From Malus domestica (Eukaryota > Streptophyta > Magnoliopsida > Rosales > Rosaceae), in contig NC_091664.1 in NCBI RefSeq assembly GCF_042453785.1, forward strand, positions 29,994,501-30,058,500: DNA of 64,000 nucleotides, given 5' to 3'. Below are positions 25,117 through 35,304 of the stretch, piece by piece; the first letter of the stretch is position 1, and each line of letters begins with the position of its first letter. The notes under the pieces were generated by a model. That model saw only the letters and a list, made by a program, of their open reading frames with translations. It was not told the DNA's origin and searched no databases. The position numbers and the translations under genes are program-made.

Positions 25117-26530
25117 CTAATTAGATGCATTCATGAAACTTGCTGCTATTCTATTTCTTAATGCTTCTATCTCATGGGATCCTTCAACTTGATAATTTTG
25201 GTATTCTTCATCATCATCATCACTACTATCGCTCTCTTCACAATAGTCCATGGGGTCATCAAAATGACAATCACGTTCAGAATATCTCCGTTTGTAGTTA
25301 TGAAGAGCCATTGTAGCAATGATAATCTTGACTTGCTTATTGAACGGGTAATTAAGTATATCCCTTAAAATTGCCCATCTTTTCTTCCATACCCCAAAAG
25401 TTCATTCAATGATGCTCCTTAGAGAAGAATGCATGTGGTTGAATACCTCTTTATGACCCGTTGGTTCGGGACCCCTACGAAAATCTGGGCGATGATATCT
25501 TTCACCTTTATATGGTCCCAAATAACCTCTCATTTGTGGGTACCCCACATCTACCAAATAATATTTTCCTGAAAATTGAAAATTTTGTTTTGTATTGTAA
25601 TAATTATACAAAGTGAGTATGCAAATTGTTATAAATAAGTATGAAGATTACCATTTGGAGGCTTTGGAAAGTTTAAATTTGGATTCCGTAACACGGATAA
25701 AAAAAACCCTTGTATCATATGCAGTGCCTTCTCATCTGGCACAAGCAAATGTGAATTGCATGTCAAAATTACACGCAGCCATAACATTTTGTGTCGATAT
25801 TCCTTTCCTACCAATGTATGGAACTTGATCCGGAGGTGGTATTGAAGTCTCAACATGTACTCCATCTATGACACCAATACAATCCTAAAAATAATAACAT
25901 AGAATAAAATCGTCAACCTACACTTATAGTTTGCAAACACTTATAGTTTACAAATAAGTTAGAAGACGAGTCAAACTTTACCTTAAAATGAGGCATGTAT
26001 CTTGTATCTCTCCTTATTTCTTGGGGAATGCCACGAAACTCAAAATTCATCGGTTTGATAACATCTATTGTCATCTTACATACGATATCTAACATAACAC
26101 CAAAATATCTACTAACAGTCTCCCCAGAATGTTGAAATCTCTCTTGCGCTAATCTATTTTTCACACCATGTCCCAACATATGCAAGAACATTCATAATAT
26201 TTCAATTGCATTCATTTTCCTTGAACCTTTCAATCCATAATTAGTTTGCAAGTCATTGGATAATCTATAAAAGACATCTTTGTTCATCCTAAACATTTTA
26301 TAGCATCGCACATGATTTCCTTGTAGTACTTCCATTAACCAAATATTACCTGTTTGGGAAGAATTCATACACATACTTTTGTGGACATATTTTAAATAAT
26401 ATGTTTCAACAGCTCTCGCTACAGCGCATATAATTACACCATCCTCTAAATCCTGAACATCATCATCAGAGGTATTCATATTGAATATACACCTGTAACC
26501 TAACACATAATTCAACATTCCACAAGTCAT
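25117..26530 (-). pseudogene. Harbinger DDE transposase (broken)
   Basis: Minus-strand frames carry the DDE_Tnp_4 type transposase signatures in order: FRMNKDVFYRLSNDLQ, QERFQHSGETVSRYF, DCIGVIDGVHVE (first Asp), YYLVDVGYPQMRGYLGPYKG (second Asp), HSSLRSIIE (Glu), then WKKRWAILRD and ALHNYKRR. An intron is indicated by TTTTAAG|GTAAAG near 25982 and TTTTTTAG|GATTGTATTG near 25887. At least three in-frame stops interrupt it: one before MFLHMLGHG near 26192, one in place of Trp in CAR-EGTAYDTRV near 25735, and one after RSIIE near 25402. The last replaces the expected Arg before TFGVWKK. All catalytic residues are still readable, so decay is moderate. Confidence 0.85.
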
Positions 26531-26891
26531 AATCCAACAATCACTAAGAAGTCATACTCCGACATTCAAGAACAAGTCATTGTTCAACATTTAACAAGAA
26601 ATCATAATTCAACATTCAACATATAATCCAACATTCAATAAACATGTAGCAACATTCAATACATAATTTTAATGCAAAGTACAAACCACACATATAGTCC
26701 TAATTCATAGTTTTAGGCTTTTAGTTCCCTATTGTTCTTTGTTGAACATATATTTCAACCAAGTTAGCTGGACTTCAGGATCTTTCATCGTGCCAAACAC
26801 CTATCGCTTCTCTGCACTGCAAAATAAACATGTAGCAAAGTTTTGCAGCACCTCCAATTTTTTTCCTTTCTTGTTTTGCAATTCTCCTTGG

Positions 26892-27546
26892 TTAGCCGTT
26901 CTTTTTTTTTCCCTTCCTACTAGCTTGCCTTATATCCTGCATGGTCTCAATTTCATCCTCATCATCTGAATTAATTTGTCCTATAGATTCATTTCTTGTA
27001 TCTAGTGGTAGTACTCCAGAGGAAGGTGCCCAGGCATGTTCACCGGTAGCAACTGTGTTCGAGAACATCCTATCTAACTCGTCCTCCATCTCAGGACTAA
27101 TGCCTTTTTTTTGGAATTTTCCATATTCTTTGTTTATCTACAAGTAAGAAAGAATATGGTTAAGACATATTGCATGATATCATAATACATATTAAAAGAT
27201 AAATACACAAACCTGAATTTTATTATTCCACCACTTATCAGAGGCATCAACGGTACCCTTACTTGAATTCCACCCTAGGCCAGTTTCTTTACCAACTAGC
27301 TATTTCCACAACTTCCACTCATTTTTAAGTGCATCCCACTTATTTTTAAGTTGCTTTCTTTCATAATCATGCCCTGTTTCTACCTTGAAGTTAGCTCTAA
27401 TATTTGCATATCTATCTTTGTCAAAGTGAGTGCCTGGACGATGTCCGGCCTCAACCTCCTTGATGCAAATATCACAAAATATAGATATATTGTGGGCATT
27501 CCATGTAGCAATAGGATTTGACGAAGATGCCCCCTTCTTTGCCATC
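26892..27546 (-). pseudogene. Harbinger ORF1, Myb/SANT-like DNA-binding protein (broken)
   Basis: Read on the minus strand from MAKKGASSSNPIATWN, it has the plant Myb/SANT-like fold sequence FCDICIKEVEAGHRPGTHFD and QLKNKWDALKNEWKLWK. A stop (TAG near 27300) then interrupts before LVGKETGLGWNSSKG. The frame continues to a donor near 27211 and a second exon (PEMEDELDRMF to KGKKKNG) ending near 26892. ORF1 proteins of this superfamily help the transposase bind the element ends. Confidence 0.75.
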
Positions 27547-27559
27547 GATACCAACTAGT

Positions 27560-29715
27560 GATTTGTAATATAACCAAGAAATAACCAATAAACGATCCAA
27601 CTACAAAAGATTACATCACAGTTTGGGAAAAAAACTGGACCATTAATCACAAGATTAAATTTCAGAACCGGTTATAACTCATTAAAAGATCAATGTTTAT
27701 TGGAATACAAACACATGCTTATATGGATACCCCACAAGTTTACCAAATGTAATTTTAGTCCATGTGATTTTCCATACAACCATTTGTTATACAAGACTAC
27801 TTGGACACAACAATTTACGACCATTAAAGCATTCTAGACTAAATAAACATTTCATCACACTAATTCATTAAGTGGAAGTTAGTTTGAACAGAAGAGAAAA
27901 CTTATAATAAAAAGGACCACATTATTGAAAGAAAAAAAAATATGTTAATTAACATATAAGTTTGAAAAGTGGTTCGATTATTCTTTGGAATTTCAGAATG
28001 TAATGTCAACTATCCTTGAAGAATTCACACGATGAACCATAAAAATACATGAAACTTCATTAACACATAGATCAACCATAAAAATACATGAAAATTCACA
28101 TGATGAATAAGATAAAAATATTCACTTGACTATTATTATTTTTTTAGTAGACAAGAAGACTGAAAAATGATCTAATCCTAATCTCTGAAAACCCTTGTTT
28201 CAAGTAAGAGCTGAAAGCCAAACCAACAAACACCAAAAAACCTAAAAGAAAAAAAGATGAACACACCAGAACATATAAACACCATAAAAGTGAAGCCCAC
28301 TGTAGCATGGATCCAGCCAGAGAACAAACAAGCTAAACAGTTCAAACATTCACAAGAGGTACAATCAATAATAATGGGGACACCCTCTTGACTTCTATAA
28401 CCAAGAAGTATTATTTGTCTGTTACACCATTTTCTTCAAAAACATTAGGCATGTGTGTGTGTGTGTGTATTTTCATCGAGTGGTTACAAGTTCATCTGCA
28501 AGATCGAAATCTAATCTTGGCTCCTAATCTCCAAAGAATGACAAGTCATTAATCCTCCCTTGTCCTAGGCTAGACCAAAAAAGCTCAATATAAGTGGTTT
28601 CTTTCTTCTCACCTGCAAACACTCCATGCTCAAATTTAACAGAAATCAGCTACCCTAATTTCATTCTTTCAAGTTTTGGTCTTCTACTTTAATCCTTAGG
28701 TTTCATGAGAGGATATGTACCACTACATTCAAACACAAATTACACAATCGAATATGATCACGAAAATTACAAAATGCTTGAAAGAAAACTCATTTCAAGT
28801 GCAAACTAATACGTAAACACATAAACCAAATACCATTTAAATGCAATCATAAAACAGATTTATCAAAAACATGAAATCCGAATTTTGTACCAAGACAAAA
28901 ATAACCCACCTGTTCGAGTACAGCCTCAGCGATGTCCTCAGAAACCCACTTCCTTCCAGAGAGATAAGATACGAACACTGACAAAGGGATGACAAATCAG
29001 AAGCACAGTTCACATATCAAAACCAAAGCAAAGCTTTATAAAAAATTATCCTTTACCTAAACCCAAATCAGAAGCAGACCTTCTCAATTTTTCTTGTTTC
29101 CTCCACAAACCCTAATTTTTTCCCCAATTATTTTTTTCCACAAACCATATCACCTCCCACAATTAATTTTTCCCCACCCTCCATCCCAATTGTTTTTCCC
29201 GACACCCATACCCTCATCCCTTTGCTCTTCCCACCCCTTTTTCCCTCTCCCATCCCCAAAGTTAAAAATCCAAACAAATAAATAAATAAAATTTACAAGA
29301 GAAGCTTACCAAACTAACTTGGAGAACGAGAGAACAAGGGAGAACGCTGGTTTTGGAACGAGAGAACGAAAGAGATCTGGTTTCCAGGTTTGGGTATGCG
29401 AGAAGAGAGTAGACAAAAAAGCAAATTTGCATTACTGAAGGCGAGAAAGGCGGAGAGCTGCGACTGTAAGGAATGAGGGCAATTTTGGATTATTGAAAAA
29501 TTCATTAAACCTACACTGTTCACCCGTGTTTTTGGTTTGGGAAGCTGCAGCTGTTTTTTGGGAAGCTGCAAATAGCAGCTTCAGGTTTTGGGCTTCTTTT
29601 CACCTTAAACTTAAAAAAAAAAAAGCTGCTTTTGGAAAATTTACCAAACACTTAAAATCCTTCTAGCTTTTTTTCACCCTAGCTTTTTTTTAAGCACCTC
29701 ATTCCCAAACTGCAC
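27560..29715. other. Non-coding right part of the Harbinger element
   Basis: AT-rich DNA between ORF1 and the right end, with a (GT)n run near 28450 and a pyrimidine-rich block near 29090-29270. No intact frame of note is present. The last 130 bp repeat AAAAAGCT-type subterminal motifs. Confidence 0.4.
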
Positions 29716-29783
29716 CAATGACAAGTAAATGCGAGCTTATCCTGCCATGTGAAGAAAAGTTTATGAATCTTCCACTAAGTGCC

Positions 29784-30346
29784 CTTAAAAGAAAGGATTT
29801 CCATTTTTTTTTAAATGGAATTGTGACGCTCACACCAGATCGAACTTCAATGATTTAAATCGTTTATTTTTTAAGTTGCACCTCATAGATCATTCTTGCA
29901 AAATATTAGTCAGTTCGAAAATATTTGAGACATCTAATTAAGTTCAAAGAAATTGACGAACACTTTGTTTTTTTTTTTTTGGTTACAAACATTTTTTTTT
30001 AATACATCGATATTTTTACACTAAGGAAAATAGGAGTTCGGCTAAGCCACACAATGGGTAACCTAATTTGGTATTGAATTCGCCATCCACGAAATTCGAA
30101 CCCAAAACCTCTCACTTCCAAGTGAAGAGGAATACTACTAGACCTTCGTACTAAGTGGCCGAACACTTTGTTCTGTAAGAAACAAGTAAATAGGCAAATG
30201 TTTCGGATTGAAATGAATTTTTGCAAGGATAATCTATGAATCGAGATTAACAAAAAAGAACGTTCGAATCGTTGAAGTTCGATGTGGAGTGGGTCCCACA
30301 ACTAATTCCTTTGAAACAAAAAAAAAGAATCTCTTCTCTTAAAGGA
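29784..30346. mobile_element. MITE interrupted by a SINE
   Basis: Outer parts are inverted repeats: left CCAGATCGAACTTCAATGAT with AATCGTTTATTTTTTAAG, right TTCGAATCGTTGAAGTTCG, with ends CCTTAAAAGAAAGGATT and its inverted counterpart near 30330. An uninterrupted relative lies at 58621-59055. The SINE at 29970-30160 splits the element and is flanked by a 12-bp duplication of it. Confidence 0.8.
29970..30160 (-). mobile_element. tRNA-derived SINE nested in a MITE
   Basis: Read on the minus strand, the 191-bp element starts GGCCACTTAGTACGAAGG. It has a B-box-like GGGTTCGAATTTC, passes through ACCCATTGTGTGGCTTAG and ends TTAGTGTAAAAATATCGATG followed by A-rich tails. GAACACTTTGTT flanks it on both sides (29958-29969 and 30161-30172), a perfect 12-bp target-site duplication. 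Relatives or fragments lie at 12795, 15775, 34010, 50530 and 52405. Confidence 0.88.
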
Positions 30347-31870
30347 TCTGATACACTTAAGCATTTGGGATATATACTTATTAAGCCGTGAAAACTCCTC
30401 ACCTACCCAAAATTAAAAAGTGAATTTTTCGGTTTGCGTTGTGCCAACACACACGTCTTGTTGAATTTATCAACCCTGACCTCTCGGCAGAGTTACATTT
30501 GTGCCTTCCCTATTTTCTTACATTTTCCATTTGTATAGGTTACTAGATTTCCTGAAAACGAAACAATGAGTGAACAATCAAAATTGAACAAGCACCTTTT
30601 GGCTAATGCAGTTGTGATTAGTGAATTTTCATCGTACATATGCCGTTATTGAAATCATTAATTTTAAAAAACATCGCTTAGAGATCATCTCTGTATTAAA
30701 TCAATCAAATTTGCAATCCTTTACTATCTCATATGTACTGAACAAATCGACAATTTTTGTAACAATTAAGATTTTTATACAATGAGCAGCTGATTTAGAA
30801 GAAAATGTCATATGCGCTTAATGAAAGGTAACTATGGAAGGACAATACTTCTCTCATATCCCACTAATGTGCATGTCATCATTTCACCGTACAATAAGAA
30901 AAATCGGAATCGTTTATTCTCTTTATCATCATCCACATAGCATCTCTAGAAAGCTCTATTTCATTCTGATACCATTTAGTCATCCATATTGTAATATGTG
31001 ATGAATCGTCAATTTCTTTTATTCAAATGGATGACTAAACAATTTTCAAATCAAATGAATTTGTATAGAAGTGGTTTTTAGATGATAGTAATTAGAGAAT
31101 GAACAATTTTGATAATAATGTTTGTATGATGAAATGATGTCATGTTAGTAAAAAAAGAGGAAAATCATCGAGAAAGAGATGTATTATACAATCTGGAATG
31201 GCTACATTGTTTTGTGTGGTTCCTCAAAGAACACCTCAAACATGAGTCGACTTGTGCTGGATGAATTAAATCATAACAAATTATACACATGCTTGTGTTC
31301 ATATGAAAATTAGGTATCACAAACTATCACACTATTCAAAATATGTTCAACTTCATCGTCCTTCTGATCGACATTTCGTGACTCATTCGTTGTCGGAATT
31401 TCACGATTCTTGAACCAATTCACTCCTCTAACGATCCAAGACCAAAAAATAGAAAATGTATTTAAAACATTCTCGTAAAATCTAATCAAACTCAAACAAA
31501 CTCCAAAGAAACCCTAGTTTTGACCAATTCATCTTCAAATCCAAATTTCTCCCAATCCAAAATTCCAAATCCACCAACCAAACACTCATTAGAAAGCTCA
31601 CGTTCTAACCTTCACAAACATCAAAATCTCACTAAAATCCATCAACTACCCAAAAAATTACACCCATTACAAATCAACTCAGAAACACAACCTAAAATCC
31701 CCTTTCAAATATTTGACAACCCAAACAAAATGTAGCCTTCAAACAAAAGCATAAGCGGTCAATCCTATCCGAGTCACGCCCAAAACTCTCATCCCAACCG
31801 CAGATAACCCCTCGATCTGACGACCCGAATTTAAACACTTGCAGATTTCTCGATCCGGATAGCACTGCTC
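30347..31870. other. Intergenic with one hairpin
   Basis: No gene is supported. TTTAGTCATCCAT near 30986 and ATGGATGACTAAA near 31028 form a hairpin with a loop of about 30 bp. A frame on the minus strand (31310-31495) lacks an ATG and any recognised motif. Confidence 0.4.
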
Positions 31871-31875
31871 TCGAC

Positions 31876-31918
31876 CAATCAGCGCTCAGCACCTACCTTT
31901 CACCTCCTCCCCATATAA
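31876..31918 (+). promoter_or_regulatory. Histone H1 promoter: CCAAT and TATA boxes
   Basis: ACCAATCAGCG near 31876 and CATATAAACC near 31912 are correctly ordered, about 130-165 bp upstream of the ATG at 32043. This is motif evidence only. Confidence 0.6.
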
Positions 31919-32042
31919 ACCACCTTCGCCCCAAACTTGTATTTCACATTTCCCGTTTTCTGTTTCTCTCCATCCAAAATCCGTAAAAACCGTTCCGATT
32001 CCGCTTCCGAGTTAATCGTGTCAAACCGCCGAGTCAACGACC

Positions 32043-32812
32043 ATGACTGGAACTGACGTCTCCGCCGCCAAGGCCAAGAAGGCGAGGTCTCCGCCCGCAC
32101 ACCCGCCGTTCGTCGAGGTACGTGATCGGAAAATGGGTATTCTGGTTTAGTTTACGATGTTGCCGTCTGTTTTGTGTTTTCGGAGGCTGATTGCGATGTC
32201 GTTTTTTGTGGTTTTCAGATGATCACGGTGGCGATTGTGGCGCTGAAGGAGAGGACGGGGTCGAGCCAGTACGCGATCACCAAGTTCGTGGAGGAGAAGC
32301 ACAAGAATCTGCCGCCGACCTTCAGGAAGCTTCTGCTCTACCATTTGAAGAAGCTCGTGGCTGCCGGAAAGCTCGTCAAGGTGAAGAACTCGTTCAAGCT
32401 GCCTCCGGTTCGCGGCGCCGCTCCGGTGAAAGAGAAGACGGCCGCTGCACCGAAGCCTAAGAAGGCGGCGGTGGTCGCCAAGCCGAAGACCAAAGCGGCT
32501 GCGAAGCCCAAGGCGAAGGTTGCGTCCAAGCCCAAGTCGAAAGCGGTTGCTGCTAAACCCAAGTCGAAAGCGGCTGCTGCTAAACCCAAGTCGGCAGCTG
32601 CGAAGCCAAAGGTGAAGAAGGCGGCGGCGGCGGCCAAGCCTGCTGCCAAGGCGGCGAGAACATCGACGAGGACGTCGCCGGGGAAGAAGGTGGACGTGAA
32701 ATCTAAGGCTAAGGCGAAGAAGCCGGTGGCTCCGGCGAGAGCTGTGAGGAAGCCGAAGAGTGTGAAGTCTCCGGTGAAGAGGAAGGCTCCGGCGAGGAAG
32801 GCGAAGAAGTGA
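32043..32812 (+). CDS. Linker histone H1
   Basis: Two exons, 32043..32117 and 32219..32812, encode 222 residues. The donor CGAG|GTACGT and acceptor TTTTCAG|ATGATC keep frame. The translation runs from MTGTDVSAAKAKKARSPPAH through PPFVE into MITVAIVALKERTGSSQYAI. Residues about 21-88 form the winged-helix globular domain, including EEKHKNLPPTFRKLLLYHLK. The rest is a Lys/Ala/Pro-rich tail with repeated AAAKPKSKA units and TSPGKK and SPVKRK motifs, typical DNA-neutralising H1 tails with possible CDK sites. It binds linker DNA at the nucleosome dyad. The size is between the major plant H1 variants and the short stress-type H1, so the subtype is open. High GC relative to surroundings is usual for H1 genes. 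It is not part of the Arabidopsis gene run that matches its neighbours. Confidence 0.95.
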
Positions 32813-33375
32813 GATAGTCTTAGAGATGGTGGTCCGTGACGTTTCTCGAGAGGGGTAGTTTGTGTAAATTTGTTCAGGGAGTGAGGGTAGTTTGGGAATG
32901 GAAAAGAAACAGCGTGTGTGACACAGAATTTGTAGGGTTTTATTATCTGATTTGTTTGTTAATTTTCCAACAACTTTGGCGGTTGTTATTTGCCAACTTT
33001 TTTTCTGTAGTATGAATGACATGATGAATGAGATGCTTATTGTTCATAACAAAAATGACTTGCAATTTATATCAAATTATGTCTACATGGATATGATGTT
33101 GGGTTACTACTACGCATGCCTTCCAGTTACCACCTATCAAATTACGCGTTAGTTACGTATTACACGTTTTAAATGTATTTATATATATATTTTAAATGTA
33201 TTTATATATGTAAATTAACAAAAAGAAAGTTAAATATTTGAAATAAATGAATAATCTTATATTATGCTAGAAGAAATTTCTCATAAATCAATTAAAGCAG
33301 CTGAATCTACATAATAAAATTAGTCTTTATTGAATTTACATTAAAAATAGATAAAATAATATTTAATAAATAAAT

Positions 33376-33998
33376 CAGGATGCAACTTGGATTTGGCCAA
33401 TCCAAACCTATCTATGTCCAATCCGACTTTAAACCCGAACAAGTGGGTTTTTTTTTTTAAATATAACTCGTCCAAATCCAACCCAATTTCAACTCGTTCA
33501 TTGATTTGATTGAGTTGGGTTGATCATTTGCTCGTCCATCTCCAACAAACCCAACCTAACTAACCAAACTCAATCTAACCAAATTGTAACCCATATCAAT
33601 TAATGCTCATACTACACCCAAGCGAGCCAAGTCCAAAAACCAACGCCCTTTCTAATATTTATGAAATTAAAGTAAGTTAGCTTTGATTAGTCAGCACATA
33701 TTCGTAGTTTCTAAATCCTAAAGTTTTATAGTATATTGATTTATGAAATTAAAGTTAACTAGCTTTGATGCTACTTGGCTTAATTGTTTTAGAAATTATT
33801 GGAAACTAAGTTGTTACAAGATTAAACTTAAAAAAGTTGGGCAATCCGAACCCAACCCAAGTAAATCCTATCCCAATTAAACCTGAGTCCAAATGAACCC
33901 GAATGAAATCCAACCTGAACCCGAGTCTGAATTGTAAAAGTTGGGTTAGGATTGAGTTGACCTTCCAACCTGTCCAATCTGCCTGAGTTGCATCCCTA
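33376..33998. mobile_element. hAT-like non-autonomous element
   Basis: Ends are CAGGATGCAACTTGG on the left and, as complement, TAGGGATGCAACTCAGG on the right. Both subterminal zones are full of CCAACCC/GGGTTGG and ACCCGAA motifs, as in other plant hAT derivatives. Length is about 623 bp. No transposase is present. A clean 8-bp target duplication is not obvious. Confidence 0.6.
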
Positions 33999-34009
33999 TA
34001 AACAACTGA

Positions 34010-34085
34010 TTGAATCACATTATTACTTGCCCATTGTGAGGCTAAACCCACTCATTTTCCCTTAGTGTAGATAATATCGTTTGTT
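34010..34085 (+). mobile_element. 3' end of a tRNA-derived SINE
   Basis: CCCATTGTGAGGCTAAACCC, CATTTTCCCTTAGTGTAGA and TATCGTTTGTT plus an A-run match the 3' third of the SINE at 29970-30160. The copy is truncated at its 5' end. Confidence 0.6.
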
Positions 34086-35304
34086 AAAAAAAAAATCATT
34101 TGACTACTAATTTAATCACATTATTATCTGCGTGCGAAAGACTTTTTTTTATAACCGGCATAACACGTCTCTAAAGATGTTTTGAAAGTGTTTAAAAATA
34201 GAGAAAATAATATTTAATGAATAACGGATTGATCATATTATTGCTAGTCTATTGTGAGGTACTAATTATTTAAAAAAAAACTGAACAAAAAAATTAATTA
34301 TTAAAAAAAATACTATTAAAATGATGAAAATACCCCTGCCATATTTTATGCATTATTTTGGATTGTCTTTGAAGTTTTTTGTTTGAGAGGGCAATTCTAC
34401 CTTTTTATTTTGTGAAGTTAGTGACCACAAAAAAATACTGTTCATTGGGCCCTTGGCTTTGTATATAAAAATTAGAATGGATAAGTTTTTATATATTTCT
34501 ACAATTTTGGCAATTTTAGGGGCTATTAGAATGGATAAGTTTTTTAGGGTCATCTATTTCAATTCTTGCATGCAAAATGATTGATTGGTTTTCTACCTAT
34601 TATTCGGTAGTCTGATTTAGAGAAAATCAGGAGTCTGATTCCTCATTTTAGGTGGGTTTCACATATGTTTTCATTCCATAAATGTTGGCATAACACTTTA
34701 ATCAGTGTAATTCCATTACTTCATTCTATTCCGCGTATGTATTTCCCCAAGTGTTGGTAAACACTTTGAATCACTGTTTTCCAAAAAAAAAAAAAAAAAC
34801 ACTTTGAATCACTTGGAATGAGTGCAATTGCCACTCCTACCATTCTATTCCACTTACTTAAACACGCCATAATTTGCTGCTAGAATGTTATTTATTGATA
34901 AAACTTGAGTGCAGAAAACAGGCGGTGCCTTGATCATCTAATCTAATCCATATTTATTATTATGGTAAGGAACGGGTTGTCCCTTACAAGGCACAAAATT
35001 GGATAATTAGAGTTCAATAGACATTCACAAAACTGGATAATTAGAGTTTGATACACATTCACAGGCATCAGATACACGTGTTATAACATGAACACATAGA
35101 ACGCAATATAACACGAAAACATGAACATGGAAATAAGGCAACCAGCCCCCTAATCTGCATCCTTGACATGGGCCACCTTTTACATACACAGAGGATGCGA
35201 AACTTGATCCTCTTTGTATTGCTTCACATTTTGGTGTGAACCATGTGTTGTGGAAAGCTCAATGGCATACAAAATCTCTAACTTTCTTCATGGGATGACG
35301 CGGT
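34086..35304. other. Intergenic, nothing recognised
   Basis: AT-rich DNA with long A and T runs and a short direct repeat of AACACTTTGAATCACT (near 34769 and 34799). The right end is the 3' UTR of the minus-strand oxidoreductase gene. Confidence 0.4.

Larger units (their letters stand above)
24718..29716 (-). mobile_element. PIF/Harbinger DNA transposon, decayed
   Basis: A 4999-bp element with similar inverted ends: left GGCTGGTTTGGTATTGTTGT, right (complement) GGTGCAGTTTGGGAATGAGG. Both are followed by GTGCTT, an A-run and AGCT. AAT flanks both sides (24715-24717 and 29717-29719) and could be a 3-bp target duplication, although TAA/TTA is more usual. It carries the two expected genes on the minus strand: a Myb/SANT-like ORF1 and a DDE transposase ORF2. 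Both have stops, so it is no longer autonomous. Confidence 0.85.

Noticed and set aside
29970-30160. Possible tRNA gene from its B-box
   Set aside because: No cloverleaf or anticodon arm can be drawn. The A-rich tail and target duplication identify a SINE.
31310-31495. 60-residue minus-strand frame with Trp-rich start
   Set aside because: No ATG at its start, no family recognised, and no splice-supported partner.
32147-33022. Long Arg/Leu-rich minus-strand frame over histone H1
   Set aside because: Antisense shadow of a GC-rich coding region with biased codons. The plus-strand H1 explains it.
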